64,000 bases of DNA from Candidatus Gastranaerophilales bacterium (GCA_003150395.1 QAMI01000010.1:1-64000), one strand, 5' to 3'; positions 33,906 to 43,832 are shown, counted from the first letter of the stretch. Numbers and translations: made by a program. Notes: generated by a model from the letters alone, not told the origin.

Positions 33906-34757
33906 TTATAAAATATTTTCCAAAATTTTTACTGTTGAATAGGATTTATTTAGCGTAAAAAAGTGTAATCCTTTAACTTTTTTATCAAGCAATGCCTGAC
34001 ATTGACCCGTTGCAAATTCTATTCCTAACTCTTTCATATAATCTTTATCACTGAAATGTTTTTCAAGTTTGTCTTTAAAGTTTTTTGGTATTGTAATTCT
34101 TGCGAGTTTTGTCATTTTTAAAAGCTGCTGATTGCTTATAACAGGCATTATTCCCGGAATTACAGGGACATTAATCCCTGCTTTTTGTACGTGTTCGCAA
34201 AATTTGAAATACTTTTCATTGTCAAAAAACATTTGGGTTATAATAACTTCTGCGCCGGCATCGACTTTTTGCTTTAAATATTTTATATCGTCTTCAATTG
34301 AGGCGCTTTCAATGTGAGTTTCCGGGTATCCTGCAACAGCTATTGAAAAATCTGTTTTCTTTTTTAAATATTCAACAAGCTCGTTTGCATGACAAAAATC
34401 AGTGCAGATTTTTTCAATTTCCTGCGGAATATCACCGCGAAGTGCCAGAATGTTTTCAATGCCGGCAGATTTTAAGAATTCAAGATTTTCTTCAATAAAA
34501 CTTTTGCCGCTGCACATGCAGGTAAAATGCGGCATTACATCAGCTTTTAAGTCTGTTTTTAACGCTTTTAAAACTTTTTGGTAATTTTCGTTATTTTTGC
34601 CGCCGGCACCGTATGTGAGTGAGATAAACTGCGGGTTACATTTCATCAGTATTTTTATTTCAGAATAAAGCTCTTGAATTTTTTCATCATTATCCGGTGG
34701 AAAGACTTCAAATGAAATAACGGGTTTATTTGAATTGTAAATTTTTCCTAGTTTCAT
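33906..34757 (-). CDS. metF: 5,10-methylenetetrahydrofolate reductase
   Basis: The product is 283 residues. Motifs are ISFEVFPP near the start with the catalytic Glu, SLTYGAGG, ILALRGD, VAGYPETH, ITQMFFDNEKY, PGIMP and KGLHFFTLN at the C-terminus. It makes 5-methyl-THF for methionine synthesis and binds FAD. The gap to the upstream phosphohexomutase is 6 bp and to deoC 24 bp. Confidence 0.95.
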   Translation of the reverse strand: MKLGKIYNSNKPVISFEVFPPDNDEKIQELYSEIKILMKCNPQFISLTYGAGGKNNENYQKVLKALKTDLKADVMPHFTCMCSGKSFIEENLEFLKSAGIENILALRGDIPQEIEKICTDFCHANELVEYLKKKTDFSIAVAGYPETHIESASIEDDIKYLKQKVDAGAEVIITQMFFDNEKYFKFCEHVQKAGINVPVIPGIMPVISNQQLLKMTKLARITIPKNFKDKLEKHFSDKDYMKELGIEFATGQCQALLDKKVKGLHFFTLNKSYSTVKILENIL

Positions 34758-34763
34758 ATCTTA

Positions 34764-37031
34764 TTAAAACTCATAGTTTGGAATTTCAAACTTTTCATTG
34801 TTAGCGTCTTTTTCTACAAATTCAAGATAATATTTCATTGCTTTATCTTTTGAGGAATTGTAGAATTCATTATCTATGAATTTTTTATGAAGTTCGGTTC
34901 TGTAGCCGCTATAATTTCCTAGATTTGCCGCGTAAAGTTCCAAAACATGCTTATCCAAGCCTCCGCCGTAAGCTTTAGTCTTAGCATCAGTTCCGGAAGG
35001 TCTGATTTCAATGAATTTGTCCGTGAATTCCAAATAAGTTCCGTCGCCTACAAATTTAATTGATTGAAGGTTGTCAAAACTTAGACTTTTGAAGGAATCA
35101 TTTAAAACTTCTTTCACATTATCAAGTGTCATTTTACCTTCTTTTACTGCAATTGCCATGGAAAGGTAAAATAAATCATTTTCAGTTCTTTTCTTTTCAC
35201 CTTCTGCTTTTGCAAGCTTAAGCTTTTCAATATCGGGTTCGGATTCGTTATAGTATGCGATATCAATTCTGGTATCAAAACGGCCTTTGATATTGCATTC
35301 TTCAAAAATTTGAACGAGATATCTTGAAAGAGAAACCTCTTTAAGTTGTGCAATTAATGCAGAGGCAACGATAATTGCTTCAGTTGCGCTTTTTTCGCGC
35401 ATTGCAATTGCAAATCTTCCGGCTTTTGATTTTATCAAATCTTCGGTTCCCATAATCATGCCGCCGCTTTCTTCACCTGCAAAAATCAGGCGCGGATTTA
35501 CACCGAGATTAATTGCATTTGAGAATACATCATCAATTATTACTTCTTTTTCCGGGTTGTTTTTAAGCTTAAGCTCGACTTTTTTCATTATGTTTGCAAT
35601 TTCTTTGAAGCCTACTGGAACATTGACGACTTTTACACCCTGATGTTTTGCCCATTCATCCCAGCTTAAAGCAGAGGCTGTGGTTTTTATCATAAACCGC
35701 GGATGGTTTTTCCACATACCTTGTGCTTTTAATTGTTTAGCCTGGAAATCCATTAGCATTAAAAATGCCTGGTTCGCGGTGAAGATAGTCAGAATTGAGC
35801 GTTCATCAAGTTTTATATAATCAATTCCTGCTTCTTCAAGTTTTGGAATTCTTAAAATGCTTTCTTTTTGCGCAATTGTCAGTCTGTCGTGGTCGGGGTC
35901 AGTTATCAAAACTGTTGTAAGATAAGGATAATCTTTTAACTTTTCCCTGTAATGCATTGTTTCAATAACAGGAAAGTATTTTTCACCGTTTGGACGTTTT
36001 GACAGTACTGTTGCGTCAACCGAATAATCGTAAAAAGCTTTTTCACCCTGCGGCGTATGATCATATTTGCCGATTGAATGGAAAAACGGGTCTTCTTCTG
36101 TATTGAACCAAGTATATTTTTCTGAAATATCAAGTTTTTTCAAAACTCGGCTTAAAGTTCTGTAAGCCGAACCGCCTACATTTTCAATTATAATTTTTTC
36201 ATCATGTTCTTTTATTAAATTTAGATTTGACTTTTGAGCGACTCCGGATTTCAAATATTCAACATATAAATCAGTGCCGTCTTCGAGTTTTTTCATGATG
36301 GTTTCATCAATTAGAGAATTATCAGAGGCAGCTATTTTAATTTCATATTTACCATTCTTTTCGGTTTCATCAAAAATTTCCTGAATTTTATCAACGAATT
36401 CAAGGCTTTCTTCTGGCAAATACTGGCTGCCTTGAGAATTTAAGTCTTTTGTTGCGTTTTTGACAGAAATTCCATGACTTGAAGTTATGTATTCACCGCC
36501 AAGAAGGTCAAGTTTGAAAGCCAAAAATGACGCAAGCCAGATTGGAATGGTTTTTCTTCCTTCCGGCAGCAGAGTCTTAATGCCTTGTGCAGCCTGAATT
36601 CTTGCAATTGCTTCAAGGTACAAATCTGAATTGTATCTGACTTCACGGCCTGCAATTTTTAGGATTTTTTTATCTGAATATTTTTCTTGTGCAACAAGAG
36701 CTTTTGCCAAAGTCGCAAGAACAATTCCAACAAGATTAATTGGAAACCTTGTGTCCTGCGGATATAAAATGTTTTGAGGACCGCGGATTCCGGCTGTCGA
36801 AACTTTTGCTTCTTTGGCATAGTTTGCAAACCATTCTTTTAAATTCAAACCTTCAGGATTTGTATCAGCATCATAAGGAGCAAGATATTCTTTCTTTAAT
36901 ATAAAGGTGAATTCTTTTTTATTATCAAAATCCATAAGCTTAAGGTTTTTGATATAATCCGGGGTTTTTTCATAGACACTTGCAAAAAGTTCATTTTCAA
37001 GTTCATTTTTTGATTTTTTCAATCCTGACAT
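34764..37031 (-). CDS. Large phosphohexomutase-superfamily protein
   Basis: The product is 755 residues, well above the 450-580 usual for phosphogluco- or phosphomannomutases. Four family motifs appear in order: the active-serine loop as YITSSHGISVKN (usually TASHNP), the metal loop TDPDHDRL, the sugar loop FAGEESGGMIMG, and the phosphate loop EIRPSGTDAKTK. It interconverts sugar 1- and 6- (or 5-) phosphates. The link with deoC would fit a phosphopentomutase-like role, but glucose 1-phosphate for glycogen is equally possible. The altered serine loop and extra length make the substrate uncertain. Confidence 0.82.
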   Translation of the reverse strand: MSGLKKSKNELENELFASVYEKTPDYIKNLKLMDFDNKKEFTFILKKEYLAPYDADTNPEGLNLKEWFANYAKEAKVSTAGIRGPQNILYPQDTRFPINLVGIVLATLAKALVAQEKYSDKKILKIAGREVRYNSDLYLEAIARIQAAQGIKTLLPEGRKTIPIWLASFLAFKLDLLGGEYITSSHGISVKNATKDLNSQGSQYLPEESLEFVDKIQEIFDETEKNGKYEIKIAASDNSLIDETIMKKLEDGTDLYVEYLKSGVAQKSNLNLIKEHDEKIIIENVGGSAYRTLSRVLKKLDISEKYTWFNTEEDPFFHSIGKYDHTPQGEKAFYDYSVDATVLSKRPNGEKYFPVIETMHYREKLKDYPYLTTVLITDPDHDRLTIAQKESILRIPKLEEAGIDYIKLDERSILTIFTANQAFLMLMDFQAKQLKAQGMWKNHPRFMIKTTASALSWDEWAKHQGVKVVNVPVGFKEIANIMKKVELKLKNNPEKEVIIDDVFSNAINLGVNPRLIFAGEESGGMIMGTEDLIKSKAGRFAIAMREKSATEAIIVASALIAQLKEVSLSRYLVQIFEECNIKGRFDTRIDIAYYNESEPDIEKLKLAKAEGEKKRTENDLFYLSMAIAVKEGKMTLDNVKEVLNDSFKSLSFDNLQSIKFVGDGTYLEFTDKFIEIRPSGTDAKTKAYGGGLDKHVLELYAANLGNYSGYRTELHKKFIDNEFYNSSKDKAMKYYLEFVEKDANNEKFEIPNYEF

Positions 37032-37133
37032 ACTCTCTCCTTATTAAACCTGTGTGTTTTTATTATATAAAAAAAATAACTGTTGTTCAATATTTATTTT
37101 GGTATATAATATTTATAATGGAGTGTATAAAAT

Positions 37134-37796
37134 ATGAGTAAAGAAAAAAAGAACTACGCAAAAAGATCTGCTGAATCCTTCAATAAATTCAGATCATTTT
37201 TTCAGATACTTGTATGTAAATATTTTTATATGATCAGATTCAAGCTTGTGTACCGTTTGAAAGTCGAAGGTCTTGAAAATGTTCCAAAGGATAATGAGTA
37301 TATTGTCTGTCCTAATCACCTTTCAACGCTTGATCCTCCGCTTGTGTGCGGTGTATTGCCAAGAAGAATTGCATTTATGGCAAAACAGGAATTGTTTGAT
37401 ATAAGATTTTTGAGATGGTGGATTGACTGGCTAGGCGCAATTGCAGTTAACCGTGAAAGCCTTGGCCCTTCTACTATTAAAACCGTTATGAATATCAAAA
37501 AAAGTGAATGGGTTTTTGGTATTTTTCCTCAGGGAACAAGGGGGTTACCCGGAACTATTTCCGGTGTGACTAAGGGGTTTGCGGGATTGGCAAAAATTAC
37601 AAAATGTGCAATTTTACCTGTTGGGATTACTGGAACTGAAGAGGTTAAACGACTTCCATTTTCCGGTAAAATTGTTGTTAAAGTAGGAAAGCCTATTCCC
37701 TATAGTGATGATGTTGAAGGCATGGTTTCTCAGTGGATTGATTCAATTCAGAAATTAACAGGTTACAAGTATGTTCAACCTGAAATTAAGGATTAA
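37134..37796 (+). CDS. 1-acylglycerol-3-phosphate acyltransferase-like (PlsC) 1
   Basis: The product is 220 residues. The HX4D catalytic motif is in PNHLSTLDPPLV. FMAKQELFD, FPQGTRGLPGT and LPVGITGTE match PlsC motifs II-IV. It would add a second acyl chain to lysophosphatidic acid at the inner membrane. A close homologue follows 14 bp downstream, so the two are probably co-transcribed. Confidence 0.9.
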   Translation: MSKEKKNYAKRSAESFNKFRSFFQILVCKYFYMIRFKLVYRLKVEGLENVPKDNEYIVCPNHLSTLDPPLVCGVLPRRIAFMAKQELFDIRFLRWWIDWLGAIAVNRESLGPSTIKTVMNIKKSEWVFGIFPQGTRGLPGTISGVTKGFAGLAKITKCAILPVGITGTEEVKRLPFSGKIVVKVGKPIPYSDDVEGMVSQWIDSIQKLTGYKYVQPEIKD

Positions 37797-37810
37797 GGAG
37801 TAATGAAAGT

Positions 37811-38521
37811 ATGACCGCAAAACAAAGAAATTATAACAGACGTTATCCATATGAATATAATATCTTCAGAACTTTGTTTTACATGGGGTTTTTGTATGTA
37901 GTCGTAATTCCCTTTATGAAAATATTCTATAACTATGAGATAACCGGTAAAGAAAATTTGCCGACCAAAGCAAAAAGCGGAAAATTTATTTATACAGCAA
38001 ACCATGTTTCAATTTTTGACCCTCCGATGGTTTCTATGGCCGCAATGAGGCCTATTGCATATATGGCTAAAAAAGAGCTTTTTGTAGACAGTGAGAAATT
38101 AAGCTGGCTTGTAAAAAGATTAGGTGCATTCGCTGTTGACAGAACTAAGCCTGAAATCGCTACTTTTAAAACAGTTCGTGATATTCTTGCAACAAGCTGG
38201 TCGCTCGGAGTTTTTCCTCAGGGTGGCATAAGACCTTACGGGAAGCTTGATGAAGTAAAAAAAGGGTTTGTTGTAATTGCGAAAAATGCTAAAGCTGATA
38301 TTGTTCCTGTGGGAATTGAAGGCTTTGATGGGTATCCTAAATTGAAACCATTTACACGCCGTAATGTAAAACTTCACATAGGAAAGCCGATTTCGTACAA
38401 ACTTCCTGAGGATGAAATTATTTATCAGTGGGGCGAACAGATAGCAAAACTTGCAGGTTACGAAAATCGTCTTCCTGTTCCGGCAAGTCGCAATGCTGAT
38501 AAAGAACCTGTAAATATGTAG
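37811..38521 (+). CDS. PlsC-like acyltransferase 2 (tandem)
   Basis: The product is 236 residues. Motifs are NHVSIFDPPMV (HX4D), YMAKKELF, FPQGGIRPYG and IVPVGIEGFDG. The EGTR-type motif of the first gene (QGTRG) is QGGIR here, so substrate handling may differ. A three-codon frame ATG-AAA-GTA-TGA overlaps the start codon; the AAGGAG site fits the annotated ATG better. A bidirectional terminator follows. Confidence 0.88.
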   Translation: MTAKQRNYNRRYPYEYNIFRTLFYMGFLYVVVIPFMKIFYNYEITGKENLPTKAKSGKFIYTANHVSIFDPPMVSMAAMRPIAYMAKKELFVDSEKLSWLVKRLGAFAVDRTKPEIATFKTVRDILATSWSLGVFPQGGIRPYGKLDEVKKGFVVIAKNAKADIVPVGIEGFDGYPKLKPFTRRNVKLHIGKPISYKLPEDEIIYQWGEQIAKLAGYENRLPVPASRNADKEPVNM

Positions 38522-38575
38522 TTTTTATTTATTAGAGTGTAATTAGTTTTTAAATTCTATGTATTTGTATTTGCA

Positions 38576-38610
38576 AAAAGACCTTTAAGAGTATATCTTA
38601 AAGGTCTTTT
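38576..38610. terminator. Bidirectional terminator between plsC2 and HEAT gene
   Basis: AAAAGACCTTTAAGA and TCTTAAAGGTCTTTT are perfectly complementary 15-base arms around a 5-base loop, with Ts beyond. Confidence 0.92.
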
Positions 38611-38643
38611 CGCTTTTTATTTAAAGAAAGGAATTTGATTTAT

Positions 38644-39771
38644 TTATGCTGCTTGTGCAGAAGTTTGTGCAGTAGGAGTCATTTCGACTTTTTTTGCTTC
38701 CGGTTTTACTTCTTCTGCCATTTTGTTTAATTTGTCAAGTGCTGCTGTTGCTGCTTCCTGAACATTTTTATCTTGGTCGTTCTTTGCAATTGTGAATAAT
38801 GTATTCAAATCTGCTTTGTATTCAGGCTGCTGGATGTATGATAATGCTTCAATAGCTGAAGTTCTTACCATCGGGTTCGGGTTGTTTTTCAACTGCTCAA
38901 CAATTGTTACTGCACCGGGCAATTCTGTTAGAGGAACTGAAGTGTTAGTTAATTTGGCAACTTCCTCTGAGTAGAGTTTCTGCAATATTGCGGTTGTAAA
39001 CATTGCATAGCTTTTATTTCTTTCTGCTTGTTCCATCGGTGTGATTGTAGTAGCTAAAGTTTTTTCAGCGTCTGTCATTTGTTCATTTTTGATTAATTTT
39101 TGTCTTGCTGCAATTTGTTCTTGTGTCGGACCTGTGAGTTTTGAAGAGTCCGCATTAATAATATTATTTAATGTATCCATTACTTTAACATCAAGCAATT
39201 CAGTTGCTTTTTGCGGATTGTCTTTAACCATATTTGCTATTTCTTCCATAGCTGAAGCCTGAACTTCGTAATCAGGATTTGCTAATTTTGAAATGAATGC
39301 ATTTAAATCAACTTGCGGCTCTAGTGGTGCCGAAGGTTCAATTTCTGGTTTTTTAGCATCGCTTACTTCAGTTTTTTCTGCAGGTTTTTCGGTGACTACA
39401 GGCTGCGGAACATTAACCGGTGCTGCTGCAACTTCAGTTGCCGGAGCTTGAGCCTGCGGAGCTTGAGGTGTTTGCGGAAGTGTTGCCGGAGCTTGTTCTG
39501 TTACCTGAGGAGGAATTACAACCGGCTGCTGGGCAGGCATATAATACGGTTGAACTGGAGCCTGCGGATATTGATATACCGGAGTTTGCGGATACTGGTA
39601 GTAAGGCATTGTCGGCTGTGCATATTGTGCTGTTTGAGGTGCGGCTTGTGCAACTCCAGGTGCTATAACAGATGGGTTGTGTACATCAATTTTAACCGCA
39701 TTGTAACTTTGAGGCTGTTGAGGTTGAATAGCCTGCATGTAAGGGTTGGGGAGATTTGGAATTTGCATCAT
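38644..39771 (-). CDS. Pro/Gln-rich protein with HEAT-like repeats
   Basis: The product is 375 residues from ATG 39771; an upstream TTG at 39789 overlaps the GAAAGGA ribosome binding site. Residues about 1-150 are rich in Pro, Gln, Ala and Tyr, with YYQYPQTPVYQYPQAP-type repeats. From about 155 helical repeats resemble HEAT: NPDYEVQASAMEEIANMVKD, NPNPMVRTSAIEALSYI and DQDKNVQEAATAALDKL. It has no signal peptide or enzyme motif. It is probably a cytoplasmic scaffold with a disordered N-terminal tail. Function is unknown. Confidence 0.75.
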   Translation of the reverse strand: MMQIPNLPNPYMQAIQPQQPQSYNAVKIDVHNPSVIAPGVAQAAPQTAQYAQPTMPYYQYPQTPVYQYPQAPVQPYYMPAQQPVVIPPQVTEQAPATLPQTPQAPQAQAPATEVAAAPVNVPQPVVTEKPAEKTEVSDAKKPEIEPSAPLEPQVDLNAFISKLANPDYEVQASAMEEIANMVKDNPQKATELLDVKVMDTLNNIINADSSKLTGPTQEQIAARQKLIKNEQMTDAEKTLATTITPMEQAERNKSYAMFTTAILQKLYSEEVAKLTNTSVPLTELPGAVTIVEQLKNNPNPMVRTSAIEALSYIQQPEYKADLNTLFTIAKNDQDKNVQEAATAALDKLNKMAEEVKPEAKKVEMTPTAQTSAQAA

Positions 39772-40040
39772 CTTATCTTTTCCTTTCAATAAATAATTTT
39801 GTCTTATTCCTATTCTACTGTTTAAATAATCCTGAAGAAAATAAATTGCTAAATCTAAAGATATTTTTAATAATTCTTAACATAATAATATCAAAAACAT
39901 TAAGACGTGGGCGTTTCGGCTGGTAAAAAATTTACAATACACTTAATATATTATACTATTTTGTATGTTGCAGAGTATTTATGATATTATATTAGGTGAG
40001 TTGTATATAGTTTAAGACATAAATTACGAGGCCGGTTTTT

Positions 40041-41003
40041 ATGATACTTAATAAAAAAGAAACAAAATCAATCCGTTCAGCTTTTGGGAAAACCCTTGAA
40101 GCCTTGGGGCATACAAATCCTAATATTGTGGTTATGGATGCAGACTTGGCATGCTCAACGCAAACTCAGTTTTTTGCAAAGTCATTTCCGGAAAGATTTT
40201 TTGACTGCGGCATTGCCGAACAGGATATGATTGCTACGGCGGCAGGTCTTGCCTCGGCCGGTAAAATTCCGTTTGTTGCAAGTTTTGCAATGTTTGTAAC
40301 CGGCCGCACATATGATCAGATTAGGAATTCAGTTTGTTATCCGGAATTCAATGTGAAAATTGTGGGTACACATGGCGGTGTGACTGTCGGTGAAGACGGC
40401 GCAAGCCATCAGGCTTTGGAAGATGTTTCTCTGATGCGCGGGCTTCCGCATATGTCTGTAATTGTTCCAGCTGATTGCAGAGAGTGTGAGCAGGTTATTA
40501 AATATGCAGCTGAAAATTACGGGCCAATGTATATTCGTATTCCGCGAACTAATGTGTGTGATATCTTTGATGATAACTATAAATTTGAATTTAGCAAAGC
40601 AAAAATTATTTCAGAAGGTAGTGACGCTGTTGTAATTACAAACGGCGAAACTTTGGCGGAAACAATTCTTGCAGGCGAACTTCTTAAACAACAAGGGTAT
40701 TCTATTCGGATTGTTCATGCTCCGGTTGTCAAACCGCTGGATGATGTTACAATAATAGAAAGTGCAGAAAAAACAGGTTTTGTGATAACTGTTGAAAATC
40801 ACTCAATAATCGGAGGGCTTGGAAGTGCGGTATGCGAACTTTTGAGTGAGTATGCTCCGGTAAAAGTTAAAAGAATCGGTGTGAACGACCGGTTCGGTCA
40901 AAGCGGAAAATGGGATTTCCTTCTTGATTACTATGGTTTGTCTGCTGATAAGCTTGCTAAATCAATCAAAGAAGAAATTGACAAGCACCGTAGAAGAAAA
41001 TAG
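40041..41003 (+). CDS. Transketolase C-terminal subunit
   Basis: The product is 320 residues. It carries the pyrimidine-binding domain of split transketolases: FFDCGIAEQDMIATAAGLAS (catalytic Glu), GRTYDQIRN, THGGVTVGEDGASHQALEDV and MYIRIPRT. The C-terminal domain begins near SDAVVITNGETL. It shuttles two-carbon ketol units in the pentose phosphate pathway. The N-terminal TPP-binding half is not in the preceding 250 bp as is usual for split pairs. ftsE follows after 15 bp on the same strand. Confidence 0.88.
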   Translation: MILNKKETKSIRSAFGKTLEALGHTNPNIVVMDADLACSTQTQFFAKSFPERFFDCGIAEQDMIATAAGLASAGKIPFVASFAMFVTGRTYDQIRNSVCYPEFNVKIVGTHGGVTVGEDGASHQALEDVSLMRGLPHMSVIVPADCRECEQVIKYAAENYGPMYIRIPRTNVCDIFDDNYKFEFSKAKIISEGSDAVVITNGETLAETILAGELLKQQGYSIRIVHAPVVKPLDDVTIIESAEKTGFVITVENHSIIGGLGSAVCELLSEYAPVKVKRIGVNDRFGQSGKWDFLLDYYGLSADKLAKSIKEEIDKHRRRK

Positions 41004-41018
41004 AGGAATTAAGGTTTA

Positions 41019-41696
41019 ATGATACAATTCAGGTCAGTTACAAAAAAATATAAAAATGATAACTACGCATTAAAAAACATTAATCTTGATATAATGTCAG
41101 GAGAGTTTGTGTTTATTGTTGGAGCTTCCGGAGCCGGAAAATCAACATTAATGAAACTTTTGTACAATGAGGAGCGCCCGACAAGCGGAACTGTTACTAT
41201 CGGCGGAATAAATATTGCAAATCTTTCAAACGACAAAGTTCCAAATCTGCGACGTTGTATGGGAATTGTTTTCCAGGATTACAAACTCCTTCAAAACCAA
41301 AGTGTTTTTGATAATGTTGCGTACGTTATCAGAACGCTTGGGATAAGTTCAAGAGAAATTAACGCACGTGTCACGGGAGCTTTAAAAATCGTAGGCCTGC
41401 ATGAGAAAATGCGCGCAACGCCAGCGGAGCTTTCTGGCGGTGAACAGCAAAGAGTAGGGATTGCAAGGGCTATTGTTAATGGACCGCCGCTTCTGATTGC
41501 TGATGAACCTACAGGCAATCTTGATCCTAAAAATTCTCTTGAAATTATGCAGATTTTAGACCAGATTAATCAGAGAGGAATTACTGTTATTGTTTCAACC
41601 CATGATAACGCAATGGTGGACTATTTTAGGAAACGCGTAATTACTCTTGATAAAGGGGAAATTGTAAGGGATATACAAGCAGGTACTTATGAATGA
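41019..41696 (+). CDS. ftsE: Cell division ABC ATPase FtsE
   Basis: The product is 225 residues. Walker A is GASGAGKST at 35-43; the Q-loop VFQDYKLL, signature LSGGEQQR and Walker B LLIADEPTGNLDP follow. The sequence is of FtsE type and its stop overlaps ftsX by 8 bp. FtsEX transmits ATP hydrolysis to cell-wall hydrolases at the septum. Confidence 0.95.
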   Translation: MIQFRSVTKKYKNDNYALKNINLDIMSGEFVFIVGASGAGKSTLMKLLYNEERPTSGTVTIGGINIANLSNDKVPNLRRCMGIVFQDYKLLQNQSVFDNVAYVIRTLGISSREINARVTGALKIVGLHEKMRATPAELSGGEQQRVGIARAIVNGPPLLIADEPTGNLDPKNSLEIMQILDQINQRGITVIVSTHDNAMVDYFRKRVITLDKGEIVRDIQAGTYE

Positions 41697-42597
41697 TCAA
41701 AAACTTAAAATAAAGAAAAAGGTTAAAAAACACATTCCGAAAGACTGGTTATGCGAACTTAGAATTCTATACAGACTTTCTATGGAAACATTTAATGATA
41801 TACGAAGAACTGGAATTGTAAATATTGTAATTATAACGACAATGGCTGCAATATTAACTATTTTTGGAACTTTTTTCAGAACAGCAATGTCTATTTCGTC
41901 TTTCGCGCATGAATTGGGTAATGTGCTGGAAATTTCAGTTTACCTTAAGTCCGGTGCTGATACAAATACTGTAAAAAACCGAATTAAAGACTTTGAATAT
42001 GTTGAAAGCGTAAAAATTATTCCAAAAGACGTTTCCTGGTCAAACTTAAAAAGGGAAATGAACTTACCGGATATTTCAAACCCGCTTCCTGACACGCTTC
42101 ACGTTAAGGTTGACAAACCTGAAAATATTGATGTAGTTTTTAACAATATAAAAGGGCTGACCTCGGTTGAAGATATGAGTTACGCTCAGGATTTGGCAAA
42201 GCGAATACAGATGCTTAACCATGTTGTAAATACCATAACTGTTTTTGTTGTTATAATTATGGCGCTGCTGACAATTACAATCATTAATAACACCATCCAG
42301 CTTGTAATTCAATCCAGAAAAGACGAAATTGAAATTATGCGTCTTATGGGCGTAAGCAACTGGTACATTCGCTTCCCGCTGATTATGCAAGGTGCTGTGT
42401 ACGGATTCACAGGCTCACTTCTGGCGTTGATTCCTTTGAACTTTGTTCAAAACGGACTGATAAATGTGCACCAGTTTTTCATGGTTCCATCACCGGTTTA
42501 TGCACAAAATGTTGTTATAATTATAATGTTTGCAATGGGAACTCTCTTTGGAGCAGGCGGAAGTTTCTTGTGTATTAAAAAGCACCTGCAAGTGTAA
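41689..42597 (+). CDS. ftsX: Cell division protein FtsX
   Basis: The product is 302 residues. A cytoplasmic N-terminus is followed by a first membrane segment (about residues 40-62), an extracytoplasmic domain with EISVYLKSGADTNTVKNRIK, then three further segments. IEIMRLMGVSNWYIRFPLIM is the typical FtsX motif. It works with FtsE. The next gene starts 5 bp later. Confidence 0.94.
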   Translation: MNDQKLKIKKKVKKHIPKDWLCELRILYRLSMETFNDIRRTGIVNIVIITTMAAILTIFGTFFRTAMSISSFAHELGNVLEISVYLKSGADTNTVKNRIKDFEYVESVKIIPKDVSWSNLKREMNLPDISNPLPDTLHVKVDKPENIDVVFNNIKGLTSVEDMSYAQDLAKRIQMLNHVVNTITVFVVIIMALLTITIINNTIQLVIQSRKDEIEIMRLMGVSNWYIRFPLIMQGAVYGFTGSLLALIPLNFVQNGLINVHQFFMVPSPVYAQNVVIIIMFAMGTLFGAGGSFLCIKKHLQV

Positions 42598-42602
42598 GAT
42601 TT

Positions 42603-43832
42603 ATGAAAAATAGTAACATCTTATTAATAACTGAAAATTCGGCAGTATGGAAAAATTTGCAAGAAAAGCTTATGCTTGTGAGAACTGGCGATAAAATAAA
42701 AATAATCGATTTTGCGCAAGCGTTTTCGGCTCTTGAGACAGAAAAACCATCAATTATATTTATATGTCTGGAAGAAAAATCTGCCATTTTGAAAATTATA
42801 GAATTTGTTAAAGAAAATTTGCCGAACTCTATTTTGATACTAGGCGTTGAAAATTATAATACTGATTTTATAATCTCAATGTATGATGCTGGCGCAGCTG
42901 ATTATGTTTTGAAAGATTCAAAGCCTGCTGATATCTTAATAAAAACAGTTAATGCTTTAAAAGTTGTTTCAGAAAGAGAAAGTGCATTAATAAATAAAAA
43001 ACTTCTTGAAGATTTAGATGGGATTTCAGCAGAAGACGGTTTTTATACAGAAAAGTTCGCAAACGAACTTATGGATAACCTTTTGAATACCGGCATGCCA
43101 TCTTCGTTTTTAATTGTAACTTATGACGAATTGGACAGAGCTATGTTTGACTTTGAAAAGCTTTCTGATTCAATCCGCAGCTCAATAAGAAATCGTGACA
43201 TCGTTGTAAAACTCAGAAACGGTAAATTTTATATTTTGCTTGAAGATACTGAGATTAAAGGTGCTGAAATTGTTTTTGAAAAAATAAAAAAGACTTTAAA
43301 CGGCGCCTTTAGAATAAAAGCCGGGCTATGTGAAGTTTCGGGAAAATCTTTTCAGGAGCTTGAGCAAAAGACCACTGTCGCCTTAACTGATGCAATGCTG
43401 GGCGCTAATGATTATGTAATTTATCAGGAGAAAGCACTGCTCGAAGAAGAAGATTGGACCTTAGAGCCTGAAAATACTCAAAAAGATTTTAAATTATTCA
43501 AACAACTTTTTGTAAAGAAGATGGAAAATGTCATTACTCCGGTTTTTTATAAATTGCAAAATACTTATGACGGAACTCTTTCTGATACAAAAATTGAGCA
43601 ATATACGGATGAAAACAGGTGTATATTTCATCTTAGAAGCCCAAAACAAACAAGCCGTCTGACAATTGTTTATCCCGGTTTTGCAAAAGTTGTTATATAT
43701 ATTACGCACAGCGGACTTGACAGCCCTGAAAATAAAGAATACTCAATTCCGCTAAAAGACCTTACAGAGTTGCTGCTAACTGCGTTAACCGAAGATTTTA
43801 TAAAAGATTATAAAAGCTGTATAGATAGTTAA
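42603..43832 (+). CDS. Degenerate receiver plus degenerate GGDEF-like protein
   Basis: The product is 409 residues. Residues 1-120 fold like a receiver (ILLITENSAVW, then GAADYVLKDSKP with the Lys), but the phosphoacceptor position reads FICLEEKS without an Asp. Residues about 150-285 resemble a GGDEF domain, with SIRNRDIVVKLRNGKFYILL where an active enzyme has RxGGDEF. The C-terminal 110 residues are not recognised. It is probably a non-enzymatic signalling or scaffold protein. Its position 5 bp after ftsX suggests a division-linked role, which is inference. Confidence 0.65.
   Translation: MKNSNILLITENSAVWKNLQEKLMLVRTGDKIKIIDFAQAFSALETEKPSIIFICLEEKSAILKIIEFVKENLPNSILILGVENYNTDFIISMYDAGAADYVLKDSKPADILIKTVNALKVVSERESALINKKLLEDLDGISAEDGFYTEKFANELMDNLLNTGMPSSFLIVTYDELDRAMFDFEKLSDSIRSSIRNRDIVVKLRNGKFYILLEDTEIKGAEIVFEKIKKTLNGAFRIKAGLCEVSGKSFQELEQKTTVALTDAMLGANDYVIYQEKALLEEEDWTLEPENTQKDFKLFKQLFVKKMENVITPVFYKLQNTYDGTLSDTKIEQYTDENRCIFHLRSPKQTSRLTIVYPGFAKVVIYITHSGLDSPENKEYSIPLKDLTELLLTALTEDFIKDYKSCIDS

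Noticed and set aside
37803..37814. Three-codon upstream frame (ATG AAA GTA TGA) overlapping plsC2 start
   Set aside because: The ribosome binding site spacing fits the main ATG; a regulatory role cannot be supported from one short frame.
39420..39792. Plus-strand reading frames opposite the Pro/Gln-rich HEAT protein
   Set aside because: They are low-complexity shadows (Leu/Glu or Arg/Leu repeats) of the biased codons of the real minus-strand gene.
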